From Zoroaster sp. YZ-2022 (lineage: Eukaryota > Echinodermata > Asteroidea > Forcipulatida > Zoroasteridae), in assembly GCA_029582265.1 (NCBI GenBank), contig CM055837.1:4387148-4451147 (forward strand): a DNA stretch of 64,000 bases, in the 5' to 3' direction. Shown here one piece after another: positions 33,828-45,793 of the stretch. The notes below the pieces were generated by a model that was given only the letters and a program-made list of their open reading frames with translations, had not been told where the DNA came from and made no database searches. Both the position numbers and the translations under genes were made by a program. Numbering within the stretch: the first letter of the stretch is position 1; each line of letters begins with the position of its first letter.

Positions 33828-33988
33828 GTATAAAGAATCTTACATCTCCTGAGAACAGACAGAGCTCGCTGTCTGAATTGTCAAGAACGAGTTTCTTCCC
33901 AGAAGCATACATCGTTAATCTTTCTACTCACAGACCTGCCAAAACCCTTTTTCCGTCAGTTTTTGAAAGGTGGAATAACTGTGTAGAT

Positions 33989-34396
33989 CATATGTGACCT
34001 GTTACAACGAAAAGTCGCACTATAAAGCGTAAAGTCGCACTATACCATTTCACAGTACAGTGGGAAAATCGGAGGGGGTGGTCTAATTTGATTTTGTTAT
34101 TTGCAATTTGTAAATCTCCTTATATCGAATTCCAAATTTTCAGTTCGATGAGACAATTAAAAACCTCAATTTCAAGCCAATTTCGTTGGTAGCTTTTATC
34201 GCGTTCTAACAAACAACTTGAAACAAAGATGGAAACAAAGCCGCAAATCCCCCTCTGGTGGTCTAGGGGATCGCTGTAACCCCAAGTGTTATATATCATT
34301 AGAAAGCTCTTGTTCTACTGAATCCAGAAATACCAATAACTCAATTGTTTAAATTTCCGACTTTAAGCTCATTTTGTGGTGACAGGTCACATATGT
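33989..34396. mobile_element. MITE (ATATGTGACCTGT ends) in Scm intron 4
   Basis: The ends ATATGTGACCTGT and ACAGGTCACATAT are inverted. The 11-base word ACTGTGTAGAT flanks the element on both sides (33978-33988 and 34397-34407). It has inserted into the dispersed repeat also seen at 31120. Confidence 0.85.
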
Positions 34397-34611
34397 ACTG
34401 TGTAGATGCATTCCCACACAAAAACCACTACATATCGTTGGCAAATACTTTTTACCTTTCAAAACCTTTGCAAAGGGTTTGAAAGATCAGATTATGCAAA
34501 TTCGTTATAAGAATTTCTGTTTTCAAAATAATTTCTGAGGATGATTGATACATGTTGATGCAAATTTACCAAGTTTTTAGACAATAATTTGTCATTTTGA
34601 TAATCTGGGGG

Positions 34612-34702
34612 CCAATTTTACATAGAGCTACTAAGCAGAAAAGGTTCCTTAGCAAATTTATCTTCTAAGCAAAATGGGGCCGAGAACCAGCTAGAAGCAA
34701 TA
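34612..34702. repeat. GCTAAGCA-family fragment
   Basis: GGGGCCAATTTTACATAGAG begins a degenerate copy of the foldback family at 40903, 42200 and 62190. Confidence 0.6.
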
Positions 34703-34809
34703 TAGATTACATTCCCATGCGGAATTTAACTTTCCTCCCATGACTTATAAATGGCAGAAAAACGACCAAACTTTCACACTCAGTTTTCTTGAAACACAAT
34801 TTTGCACAT

Positions 34810-35126
34810 TAAAACCCTCCTAGTTCTGGTGCCTTTTTCAGACAAGTTGATGCACCATTTGAAACCATTCGTTTTGTGAAACACACCAAGGTGTAGTGTA
34901 TCCACCATTCAAAACCATTTGAATGATTTATAAGCCACTGTGTAGTACATTCACCATTTGAAACCATTCGGCTATGGAAACACACCAAGGTGTAGTGTAT
35001 CCACCATTCAAAAACCATTTGAATGGTAGTAAAGCTTGCTACCATCACCATGTGTGTACAAAACCAATGGCCATTTTGGTAAGTGGAAATTTTGAATGGT
35101 TTCAAATGGTCAAACACTAGGAGGGT
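34810..35126. mobile_element. Foldback element (CCCTCCTAG ends) in Scm intron 4
   Basis: The left end is CCCTCCTAG and the right end CTAGGAGGGTTAA. The interior has tandem CCATTTGAAACCATTCG blocks and ACACACCAAGGTGTAGTGTA twice. It is related to 29637-30237. Confidence 0.8.
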
Positions 35127-35285
35127 TAATTGCTTACGACCTTTTGCTGGTCACACTTTCGTTATGTCCTTCTTCCAGGCACACAACGAAATATTCTGTG
35201 CTCAGCAAAATAATTTGTGTGCTCTATGATATTGGCCCCCATGTTATCACTACCTTGTTATCACTAATCTTGTATCTTTCCTTGA

Positions 35286-35582
<297 letters not shown>

Positions 35583-35621
35583 TGAGCCTTAATTTATTTG
35601 CACAAATTATGTTTTCTCTAT

Positions 35622-35902
35622 TGGGGACAAGGGCCAAAGTCATGATACAGCCAAGCCTTTGAGAAGCCCGGCCAGGCCCAGGCCCAGGCCCAGGCCCAGG
35701 CTTTTCCCCTGCCTACTGGCCTATGTAATGAGCTCTGCTTGACTGGGCTAGGCCCTCCAGAAGCCCAGGTTATGTTGATTGGCAGGTACTGTATTGTTGC
35801 AGGATTAGGACTCACAAAAGACAGATTAGAAGGCCAGGTAGCCTGGGCCTGGCCAGGCTTCTCAAAGGCTTGGCTGTACCATGACTTTGGCCCTCCTCCC
35901 TT
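35622..35902. mobile_element. Foldback element with a GGCCCA minisatellite
   Basis: The arms GGGCCAAAGTCATGATACAG ... and ... TGTACCATGACTTTGGCCC pair over roughly 55 bases. The left arm carries four tandem CAGGCC-type 6-mers. It lies in Scm intron 5. Confidence 0.85.
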
Positions 35903-36059
35903 AGTTGGATCTATTTGATAACAAGTATAATTACGAGACTTTAAACTTGACATGTTTCACTGGTTTTGATAAGTAGATATTTTGATACTTCACTGGTTTA
36001 AAAACTTTATTGAAAAGAGAACCTGTTTCCTACTTTCATAGTTGTTGCAATAACATAAT

Positions 36060-36165
36060 TGTCTAGGTAAAACTTGTAGCTTTGCACGGTGAAGAGGATA
36101 AGTAAGACTAATTGCAGTGACACCATGTGAAATTCTCAATTGAGTAGTAATTAGTTCTGCTTAAG
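36060..36165. repeat. GGTGACACCAT-family fragment
   Basis: AGTGACACCATGTGAAATTC and the adjacent AGCTTTGCACGGTGAAGAGG match the left half of the element at 13073 and its left flank. Confidence 0.7.
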
Positions 36166-36668
36166 TAGGCTGCTGAAGGATTACACGATGACAGGATGCT
36201 GGAGGATTAGTTCGTTGAGGCGTGCAGGCGGGAACTGTTGAAACTAGGATCCTAGGGGTTGGGGGAGAGGAGTGTGTGCTCACTGAACTGAATCAGTTGT
36301 TAACAAGCACAGGGGGAATTAATTGTCTGTTGAAAAACTGCAGCATTTCCACTCGCATGTTTTTACATGAGATATTTATGCAGTATATGCATAGTATTAG
36401 CTAGCAATACCTTTGGGTGTCTTATGGACACCCTGTTTACTAAATGGACACCCTGTTTTATTTGTAAAATACATGCAAATGTATTGGAAGTTAAACATTT
36501 GGACACCCAGTTTTTCAAAGAATAAAAAATTTGGACATCCTTTTTTCAAATCCTGGCTAATACACCGGGAATATATGTACACATAGTCATCAAACACAAA
36601 CCTGTAGAATTCAAGATGGCATCCTCCATCACCACCAACTGTAATTCTAATATCTTCTTCACATCTAG

Positions 36669-36851
36669 GCGTCACAACCAAGGGACGTAAATCAAGTGGA
36701 GCATCAACTGTTTCTCAACCCCCCAGTGCCCCGCCCTCGGCCACAGTCACCTCCCCACCGTTGTCCCCTGTGACTGTCAACAACAGGTCCCAGTCACCGA
36801 CCTATGACAATGAACCAGACACGAGTAGCCCCATCACTGTCAGCCCAATCT
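36669..36851 (+). CDS. Scm: Scm coding exon 6 (Ser/Pro-rich linker)
   Basis: Residues 225-285 are a low-complexity Ser/Pro/Thr-rich linker (TTKGRKSSGAS, PPSAPPSATVTSPPLSP) between MBT 2 and the SLED domain, where vertebrate homologues also have a variable linker. The acceptor is CATCTAG at 36668 and the donor AATCT|GTAAGT; phases agree with both neighbours. Confidence 0.9.
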
Positions 36852-37679
36852 GTAAGTTCATTGCAAAGATATTTTTGTAGTGAGTCAGATAAGACTCAGA
36901 CCTGTGATTTCTCAGGATTTTTCCTGATTTGAGGATTTCGTACAAATGTCCCTTTGCCTCAAAATTTTTTGAAAGAAGAGAAGTAGCCACCAAGGAAAGA
37001 AAGACATAGCCTGTATTGTATCCAAAACTGTAGTTTCTTGTTTGTGGGGATGTGGAGAGTCTGTAAATCCTCCAAAATTAAACATCCAGGAGGTTCAGGG
37101 AGATTTGTCCTTCAGACCAAAGGAAGACCCAGGCCCGCCACCCATTTTTCAGGATTTTATTTATTTTTGTCAAATCACACCCTTGAAGACTAGATGTCAG
37201 AAAAGAAAGGTCGAGACATAGTACATGTGTTCTGGAAAATATTGAACATCTTAAGAATTTGATTCAGCGAGTACAAATTGAGGTGAAGTGTTCGATCATC
37301 TCAAATTTGATGAGCCTTGATCATTTCTGTTTGTAAGCAAGACTAGTCTAGTCTGATCTGTCCTTTGGCAAGCGACGGCCTGTAGGCTGGTTTGAAAATT
37401 GAGTGGTTCTGTTTTGGTAGAAAGTGGATTTCGGTGGCATTGAGTTTATATTCCCTGAATCCCCCCATCCCTTTTTGTGGGGCCTAAACAAAGAGAAAAT
37501 AATTTAAGGAAGGCTCCATCATGAATCTTTAAGCCAAAGCTTTGGTGACATATCTCATTTTAAAACAATTTTGTAATACAACAATTTTCAGGAAAAAAAT
37601 GAAGTTTTGAGTAAATATTGTTTAAAAAAAAGTTTGAGCAATATAACTTAAAATGTCTCCATTTTGTTACTTCTCACAG
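36852..37679 (+). other. Scm intron 6
   Basis: No repeat family or other feature was recognised. It ends with a strong pyrimidine tract before ACTTCTCACAG. Confidence 0.6.
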
Positions 37680-37886
37680 CTGTATCCTTATTCATCAACA
37701 ACACCTGTGTCTGTGGGCCTTACCTCAGCCCTCATAAGGTGTTACAGATGCCAACGCTAATCGGTCCAGCACCCATCGACAAGGTCATGACAGACACGCT
37801 ACAGCTGTGTGTCAACTCTGCCGTCCAGCAGAAGGCAATCTTTGCATTCCTAAAGGGCAAAGAAGGAGCAAATGTCAAAGTAACAG
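37680..37886 (+). CDS. Scm: Scm coding exon 7 (SLED domain, first part)
   Basis: Residues 287-354 read VSLFINNTCVCGPYLSPHKV, IGPAPIDKVMTDTLQLCVNS and AIFAFLKGKEGA, the SLED (Scm-like embedded) domain, a DNA-binding module specific to Scm proteins. The acceptor is CTCACAG at 37679 and the donor AACAG|GTGCGA. This exon is what identifies the gene as Scm and not L3MBTL or SFMBT. Confidence 0.95.
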
Positions 37887-38779
37887 GTGCGATCTTTTAT
37901 GAGGAGTTGCTTTCTGTGTGTAGCCTACATTAGTAGATCCTGGGAGAGCAAAGGGGAAAGGCCCCCCCCACTTAAATCATCATCCCTTTTCTGCAGCATT
38001 CACTCATTTTTTATAGTGGCCCCACCCCCGCCCCCCCCCCCTCCCCCTCCCTCTTCCCTTTCTCAGCCACTCTGGATCCACTCCGAGTAGATGTTCAGCT
38101 CCATCATTGACTATTTCAATTTCACCATGGTTTTCAGATCTTGAATTTCCTTTGCCCTTGTCTTGGCCCAGTATAGGTACCCCTTAAAAATTGGTCCCCT
38201 AGACATTCCAATATAAAGTCATCTTTATTGTTAAAATATCACAAAGATGGAACAAATAACCAAGGTCCTCTGCCAATAGAGGACAAAATTATTAAAAATT
38301 TACAGTAGGCAGGGTGGATGAAACAAACAGAAAAACTGCATGTACAAATAAATATTTTATACAAATAAATACAGTAGTTAAAATGAAGGGAAAATAATGT
38401 TGGCTACTACATGGCAGTTTTACACCCCACCACCTCCCATTACCCAACACCTTTACCCCTATAGCATGTTTATATTCCAGCTACCAGACAAAATTACACA
38501 TATTCTGAGGTTTTTTATGATAAAAATGCAACATGCTAAGAAGTTAACCATTATAATCAATTTGAAAGAGTACAGAAGTGCCATTTACTCAGGAAAAGTG
38601 GCATTGTGTCAACAACCTTGAGATTCCAGGGCTGGGTTTCGAAGGAAACATACATTCTTAAAAAATAATTTGTCATGATAAACCTATGCTAATCGCACTA
38701 CGTTTCCAATGATTTTAAACTAAATCTACCACTTTTGTTGTGATAAAAATGATGAATATTATCACTTTTTTGGTCGTAG

Positions 38780-38941
38780 CTCAATACAGTGGGACCACAC
38801 ATTCAGTGACCTTACAAGCCCCAGAGACTGAGGCCACATTCTGGACGATGATGGACAGGCTATGTGAAGACCTTCTGTGCTGTGGTCACTTCTTCACTGA
38901 CAAACCACTTCAAGGTCCATGCAGTAATTGTGCCAAACAGG
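38780..38941 (+). CDS. Scm: Scm coding exon 8 (SLED domain, end)
   Basis: Residues 355-408 read THSVTLQAPETEATFWTMMD and LCEDLLCCGHFFTDKPLQGP, the second half of SLED. Four or more Cys residues near its end are unusual but are not arranged as an obvious zinc finger. The acceptor is GTCGTAG at 38779; the donor is CAGG|GTTAGT. Confidence 0.92.
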
Positions 38942-38989
38942 GTTAGTATAGCTTGCAACAGTTTAGAGTACAGTGACCTCTGTTAGATG

Positions 38990-39145
38990 GAGCGGCCATC
39001 TTGATTTTCTAGTACACGCATCTATGAGGATCAAAATGAGGCTGATGTCCGAAATAGTCGGGTGCCTTTCAAAGTATTTTTGTGTTATTGTAATTTTGAT
39101 CTGGTTGCCAGGAAACCAGACAAATGTGGATTTCATACTATGAGC
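38990..39145 (+). repeat. Dispersed repeat, also at 48690
   Basis: GCCATCTTG, then CTATGAG, CAAAATGAGG and GTGCCTTTCAAA follow in the same order and spacing as at 48690-48830. Confidence 0.7.
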
Positions 39146-39479
39146 ATTGGAATAGGAGGAAGGTTTGCGGTTAGCACCATGTAACAATCTCTTAGGAGAA
39201 TTGTTGGTTCTGAGAAAAACCGGCGGTCATGTTTTTGAAAAAAACATCCAAAAGCTGTTGCATGTTCGTTATGTTTTTATGTTTTAAAAAACATTGCCAG
39301 ACATCAAGTTTCTGTTTTCTAAGATGAAAAAGCACTTCAGACGAAATCACTTCTCAGGATGATTGATACGTGTAACCAACTTTACAGAAAGTAAGTTTTC
39401 AGATGATAATTTGTTAATTTTACAATCTGTAAATTACCAATGTTGTTCCTTCCTTTTCATTTATTTGATGTTTCCACAG

Positions 39480-39650
39480 AGGATAGCAATCACCAGGTCA
39501 GACACAGAAGCCACAGTGGAAACACAAGCCAGACCGGCGGCAGCAATCATCCCACGAAAGCTTCCGCCATGACCAAGAGAAGTCACTCCACTGACTCCAC
39601 AGTGTCTGACAGGGTCATTCCAAAACTGCCCAAGAGAATAAGGACAGAAG
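39480..39650 (+). CDS. Scm: Scm coding exon 9 (basic/Ser-rich linker)
   Basis: Residues 409-465 form a Ser/His/Thr-rich, basic linker with VIPKLPKRIRTE at its end; a matching PKLPK motif precedes the C-terminal part of vertebrate SCML2. The acceptor is TTTCCACAG at 39479 and the donor AGAAG|GTGGGT, in phase with both neighbours. Confidence 0.88.
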
Positions 39651-40048
39651 GTGGGTTCATGTCAAAGGTCGGAGGTCAGTGGGTTGGTGAGGGGGAATAG
39701 CCATTTTCTGTTCATTGGGAGTGTCTGTTTTGTGCTGACTGCAATGTCTGGAAGGGTTGCTTCAAAGCTACTGATAAGAATAAGACGGTAGATGGGTCAT
39801 GCCAAAGGTCATGTCAAAGGTCATGTACGGGTGGGTCTGTACAGTGGGAAGCTGTTTTCTTAGTTGTGTTCTGTTGTGTGATGACTGCCACAAGGTCTGA
39901 CACTATCGATCCAAAAAGCTGCCCAGAAGAATGACAGAAGATGGGTCATGTCAGAGGTCAGTGAATGGACATTTACCTTTCATTGGGGTATCTTCTTATT
40001 AAGATCAAACCTCATTGAATTGATTTGAATATTTTGAATTCTTAACAG

Positions 40049-40221
40049 CCGCAAGTTCCACAACAACCGTGACAGAAGTGAGGGAGCCACGAAGCGAAAG
40101 CAAACCCCAGGTAGGACCCCCTTCCGGGGACCCAACAAACTGGTCTGTTGAAGAGGTCGTCAAGTACGTGACTGATGTAGACATAGCCATGACAACGCAT
40201 ACAGACACCTTCAAGAAGCAC
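40049..40221 (+). CDS. Scm: Scm coding exon 10 (SAM domain, first part)
   Basis: Residues 466-523 read PTNWSVEEVVKYVTDVDIAM and TDTFKKH. The W-S-V-E-E-V pattern opens the SAM domain, which mediates head-to-tail polymerisation with other Polycomb proteins. The acceptor is CTTAACAG at 40048 and the donor AGCAC|GTAAGT; the exon leaves in phase 0. Confidence 0.95.
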
Positions 40222-40376
40222 GTAAGTTTATCTTCAGTTTTATCTCTATATCTTTGTAGACTTTGATCCGCAAAAAATTAAATCCATTGTTTATCACCTG
40301 TTGCGAGAATTACATCAATTAATAGTCATTTTTCCCTTATAAAGTAGCTGGTGATTTGAATTGAAAACATTTTCAG

Positions 40377-40502
40377 GAAATTGACGGAAAGGCTTTCCTC
40401 CTCCTGAATAGCGAGATGATGATGAAATACATGTCACTGAAGCTCGGCCCGGCACTCAAGCTCTGTAACATGATCGAGAAACTCAAAAACAAGAAATACT
40501 GA
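40377..40502 (+). CDS. Scm: Scm coding exon 11 (SAM domain, C-terminus)
   Basis: It reads EIDGKAFLLLNSEMMMKYMS and LGPALKLCNMIEKLKNKKY, then TGA at 40500-40502. This is the second half of the SAM domain and the natural C-terminus, almost identical in pattern to vertebrate SCMH1/SCML2. The acceptor is TTTTCAG at 40376. Confidence 0.97.
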   Translation, partial: EIDGKAFLLLNSEMMMKYMSLKLGPALKLCNMIEKLKNKKY

Positions 40503-40902
40503 GGTCAACACCGACCGACGCAGCGGTCAAATCGACCACGATACAAAGCAATACCGGTGAGCAACTCATACTATATATTTTGTTTCCATCTGAAAAAGTC
40601 GAGATTTTTTGCGATGGTGTGAGTTAGTTAGAACTTGCGCTTGGCACTGATGCCAAAGGCCTGCATCAATTTTTATCTTTGCTACATCCCAAAGGCGATG
40701 TGTTTCTCAGATGAAAAGCATGACATTTGTCTGAGATGTGTTTGGACATCACATTTTCTTGGAGGAACTGCAGAGGCAGCGTTGTTACGAGGCAAAGTAA
40801 AGTCTGCGAATGATATGTCTGTTCCAGTTAAAATCAGAAAGTTGGTTTATTCATACCTGCCTACTAATTGAAATGTAACTGTTGGTTTAGGCCTGGGGCC
40901 AG
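40503..40902 (+). other. Probable Scm 3' untranslated region
   Basis: Sequence after the Scm stop with no further coding signal. No AATAAA was found close by, so the polyadenylation site is not placed. Confidence 0.4.
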
Positions 40903-41068
40903 TTTCACAGAGCTGCTAAGCAGAGAATTTTGTTAAGCAATATAAAGCAGACTACCAGTCACAATGCATGCATTTTTGTATGAAAGTTTGGCTGGTAACT
41001 AAAAATATCCGCTAAGCAAATTTTTCTGGTAAGCAATTTTTTTCCCGGTAAGCAGCTCTGTGAAATTT
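40903..41068. mobile_element. Foldback MITE, GCTAAGCA family
   Basis: The left arm GCCAGTTTCACAGAGCTGCT and right arm AGCAGCTCTGTGAAATTTGG are inverted. The interior is full of TAAGCA/TGCTTA. Related copies are at 42200-42402, 62190-62335 and 34612. Confidence 0.85.
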
Positions 41069-41208
41069 GGTGTCATTGGTGTATATAGCCTAGCATGGTG
41101 TGATCAAAATCCATCGGTAAAATTGATTGTTAGCCATCCCAGGAAACAGTATTGATCATGCTTACATAAATAGACACTGACTAAAGTGACTTGCACATTA
41201 ACTCACGC

Positions 41209-41492
41209 CAGTGGCTTAGCCAGGATTTTCAGAGTGGGGGCAGGAGGGGGGGCAGGAGGGGGGGGGCAGGAGGGGGGGCGCAGGAGGGGGGGCAACAGGA
41301 GGGGGAACATTTTTTGGGGATAAATATACCGACAAAAAACAAAATACTCAAATGAACCGAAACTCATTAAACTCAATTGAAATTATGTCAGTCAGAAATA
41401 CCAACAAGTTTGTGAATTTAACGACAGACACTATTTGTCAACAAGTGGGGGGGCCCTTCCCCTCCCCCTTCCCCTCTTTGGCTTCGTCACTG
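41209..41492. mobile_element. hAT-like MITE with G-rich interior
   Basis: The left end CAGTGGCTTAGCCAGG pairs with the right end TGGCTTCGTCACTG. The start CAGTGG is typical of hAT elements. A GGGGGCAGGAGG minisatellite fills the left half. A target duplication is no longer visible. Confidence 0.65.
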
Positions 41493-41881
41493 ACTAAGAA
41501 AAACAACAAATTTGCCTGCCCGGACTCACTGATATTTCTTTAAATTTTAATTATTGAATAAAATAGATTTTGCTATATAAAAGCAGAATGAGGGCATTAT
41601 TTTTCGGTGTAGAATTCGTATGTAAATGGTACACCACAGGTAGATTAACCCTAACTCCCTAGGCCCATTTGCTTACACATAACCTGAATCATCCTTCAGT
41701 AGTAAAGCAAGCACATGACATGTATGCACACATGTGTTTCTAATCTGTGATACATGTACATGGCCAGGGACCCTCCCTGCGTGCATGGAGCAATAAACAG
41801 TGTCCACTGACCCAAGCACTGACCTTGCAATCACTAAGGCAGGTAACCAGACACTCTTCTATTTTGATCATGAGTCAAAAA

Positions 41882-42134
41882 CAGGCATGATATTCTTCCT
41901 ACTTTTGTAGGAAATCCTACCTTTTGATTTTGAAAATAATGAAACCGGGTTCCGACTAACTTCAGACCATGGAAACTTTCCTTGTGTATCATGTTATTGT
42001 AAATACCAAGATAAAGAACTGTTACCTTGCTATACATGGCTATAGAGGTAAACCGCTATAGGCTAGTATATGCCTAATGATAATGGCAAACCTTTTTTCC
42101 TACCTTTTTATTTTCTCACAATATCATCCCTGCA
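41882..42134 (+). repeat. 260-bp dispersed repeat, copy 2
   Basis: Near-identical to 33342-33601, with one short deletion (near 41938) and scattered substitutions. Confidence 0.9.
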
Positions 42135-42199
42135 AAAATAATTCTTTAGTAAATTGCAATTTTTAATGATGCTCTATCTTCAAATCATTGTACATACCT

Positions 42200-42402
42200 G
42201 GGGCCAATTTCACTCTAGCTGCTAATTGCACACAAACTTGCTGAGCACAGAATATTTGTGCTTAGCAAAAATAGGTTACCAGCCAAATTGTCATGGAATG
42301 TTTATTGCTTCTAGCTGGTACCCCGCCCAATTTTGCTTAGCAGATAAATTTGCTAAGCATATATTTTCTGCTGAGCAGGTCTATGAAATTGGTCGCTGCT
42401 TG
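42200..42402. mobile_element. GCTAAGCA-family MITE, second copy
   Basis: It starts GGGGCCAATTTCACTCTAGC and ends CTATGAAATTGG, with TGCTTAGCA-type words throughout and GGTTACCAGCCAAATT, which is shared with 62190-62335. Confidence 0.8.
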
Positions 42403-43166
42403 CCAATAAATCCATAATTCTGACACAGAGCATGCTCAAAATATAAACAAGTATGACATGGTCTGTTCGCCATTTTTAAGTCAGCTACAACCATTTAGCG
42501 GTGACATCATGTTGAGAAGCAATATAGGAGGAGAGAAGGTTTTTTTATATCTGAGAATTTTTGAAAACATTGGAAAGAGACTAATTCACTTCCCACCAAA
42601 ATGAAATTTGCAGTCACATAATTTGTACCTATTTTTTTAATTGAACAAAACCAGTTTTTTGTTCAATATATATGTTTATTCTCACCTTCAAAAGGCAGTG
42701 TTTTGAAAGATTAGTTTTCTGCAGTGTTAGTTGTCATAGTAATCTGTATGTATTCCTAAGATGTACTTGATGTTTATCTGTTTCAGTAGTTTAAGCAGCT
42801 TGTGAAAACCCCTTTCCAAAAAGTAAAGCTGATTAACCACTGCATAGACTTATTCATAAATACACACAGTGTGGATACCCAAGCTGATTTGCATTATCTA
42901 TCCCGGTCTAGCTTATGATTAAAATACTGCAAAACTGTCCCTACCTCCCTGGATATTGTCTATCAATGTTACAAGTTACCACACTCAACAACAGTAATAC
43001 ATGGCTTTCTTCTGTACTGGAATTATGTAGTTACAAACTACTTTATTACGTACAGGAAATTACCAATATCAAGATGCAACGTATGCTTATATTTGTGAAG
43101 TAGTCTGTTTGGTTGCTTACTGTACATCAAAGTCTGACCAAGTCATTGGCTTACCCATCCATTAAA
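42403..43166. other. Non-coding stretch
   Basis: AT-rich sequence with no gene or recognised repeat. Confidence 0.5.
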
Positions 43167-43586
43167 AGCCTCCTACAATCAGTGCAATTTTTGAAACAAC
43201 CCATTCAGGCCACTCCAAGCCATAAGCTGTTGCCAGTGGCCTCCTATGGTTACCCTTCTGTGCACTGTCACACCACTGAGATTGCAGGGTAAGGTGGTCT
43301 CCCATTGATACATTGCATGCCATACTAATATGTTCAAACATTTACAGTGGCGTTGGATGGCACACAGTTGATTTTGTAAGATTAATTGGAGGCCACTTTG
43401 ATCCACTAAATTCTGTTCTTGAGCAACCTTCAGTACATACATGTACAAGCCAACTGTCCTTTCCAAGTAATCTTACAAAATCAACTGTGTGCCACCCAAG
43501 GCCACTGTAAATGTTTGAACATATTAGTACGGCATACAATGCATCGATGGGAGACCACTTTACCCTGCAATCTCCGTGGTGTGACA

Positions 43587-44052
<466 letters not shown>

Positions 44053-44242
44053 CACTTTTTCGTGCATTATACAACACACGGGACCTACGGCTTTACGTCC
44101 CATCCGAAGGACGAAGCAATTATGGTTAAGTACCTTGCTCAAGGATACAAGTGTCACGACCGGGGCTCGAACCCACACCCTGCTGCTGGCAACACCAGAA
44201 CTTGAGTTCGATGCGCTAGACCGCTCGGCCACGACACTCCAG
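44053..44242 (-). mobile_element. Second, 3'-truncated SINE, minus orientation
   Basis: The head CGGCCACGACACTCC and the TTGAGCAAGG body are present, but the 3' half is replaced by GGACCTACGGCTTTACGTCC, a different module. It directly abuts the previous SINE. Confidence 0.8.
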
Positions 44243-44853
44243 TGCACAGAAGGGTAACCATGGGAGGCCACTGGCAACAGCTAATGGCTTGGAGTGGCCT
44301 GAATGGGTTGTTTAAAAAATTTCACTGATTGTAGGAGGGTTTGGCAAAAACTAATTTTCACAAATTTATTTTCTTTTTACATTCCATACTGCCAAAACAT
44401 TTCTAATTAAACAGAAGCTAGTGAAACATCCACAAATAGAAGTCATACATCTTTAGAGCAAATGTACAGGATATTAGCTTCCTGTATCATTTAACCTTGT
44501 TATTAAAAGTGTGACTTTGAGAAGGGCCTTGGAATTAAAGCTGTCTGTCACCAACCAACTGTTCATTAATCATCTTGTCCAGATGGTATCATTAAGACAA
44601 GGAGTTTGAGTTTTCTTGGCAGGTGATGAGTTACTGTTGGAACTTAGTGCTTTAGGCCAAAAAAGTACAATTTTCTGTCTTTTTTGTGTGCTATGAAACG
44701 ATGTCCAATTGCAGCCAAAATTGCTGGATCGATTGGAATTCTGCCACTCTGTGTTTTAAACGACTTGTTCACATAGAGGTATTAACGTTTGCCCGATTTG
44801 TGAGGCCTCTCTTAGCCACCATATTTTGTGTAATCGCATATGCATGTATCACT

Positions 44854-45002
44854 TTAACCCTAACGTCCTAGGCATTCATTTGGGGTCCAGTACACTGTAC
44901 TACAAAATACTACTCAATTCTCATAGACCAGTGTAGTAAAAGTACTCCATTCTGCAGTTTACTCAAGTAGTATTTTGTAGTATTCAGTGAGATTAGGGTT
45001 AC
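44854..45002. mobile_element. Foldback MITE, TTAACCCTAA ends
   Basis: It runs from TTAACCCTAACGTCC to TTAGGGTTAC. Internal arms contain TACTACAAAATACTACT and its complement. Confidence 0.75.
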
Positions 45003-45159
45003 AACAAAATTACCAAAAGAAAAGTAAAACGCCTACAGGTCACGCCTACTCCTTAGAAGATGATCCATGCTTTGTAATTTTGCAGTTTTGTTTTATGAAG
45101 CTGCATGGTAAATTCATTGTAGGTCAAATGATGACACATATTTTCTGTTGAAAAAGACT

Positions 45160-45490
45160 TGGGTCAACTATTTTGTGAAATGTCTCATTTGAGACTTGTT
45201 TCCCACAAAACCGGGACAAAGTCGCCAGAAATACTTGATGGTTTTTATAAATTTTCAGGGTGTTTGAAGGGTTTTTATCACCTAGTCCCATCCCCAGTGG
45301 GTAATTATACCCAACTGTACCATGGGATGGGACTAAATGATTAAAAACAAATTTGAACAGTATGAAAATTTATAAAAAACCATCTGACGACTTTGAACAG
45401 ATTTGAACAAATTTGAACAGTATGAAAATTTATAAAAAACCATCTGACGACTTTGTTCAGGTTTTGTGAGAACAGGTCTCATTTGAAAGT
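45160..45490. mobile_element. Foldback element with local duplication
   Basis: The left arm has CAAAGTCGCCAGAAATAC, ATGGTTTTTATAAATTTTCA and CCTAGTCCCATCC; the right arm carries their complements. A 59-base step containing TATGAAAATTTATAAAAAAC is duplicated in the right arm (near 45360 and 45420). Confidence 0.8.
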
Positions 45491-45531
45491 CCGGTCATCT
45501 AAGCTTTAGAAGCCAGACCTTCATAACATTT

Positions 45532-45793
45532 GTGACCCGCTCTGTCAAAACCCGAAACTTCTCGGCATTTACTATAATGCCTAACAGCCATGAAAAGGTC
45601 AAAAACTGACCCCAGGGGCCAGTTTGAGGGACCAGTTTTCATGTCACCATATAGAGGATTTTCTCTAGATTTTGATGGAAAAAGAAAAATCCTGAAACGT
45701 TGGGAACATTGTTAATTTTCACGATAAATTTGGGAGGTCACTTTTGAAAATTGGGTCCAAGTTTAGGGTTTTGCCAGAGCCAGTCACATTTAA
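45532..45793. mobile_element. MITE with TGTGACCCGCTCTG-type ends
   Basis: TGTGACCCGCTCTGTCAAAACC at the left and GGTTTTGCCAGAGCCAGTCACA at the right form imperfect inverted ends of about 22 bases. Confidence 0.65.
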
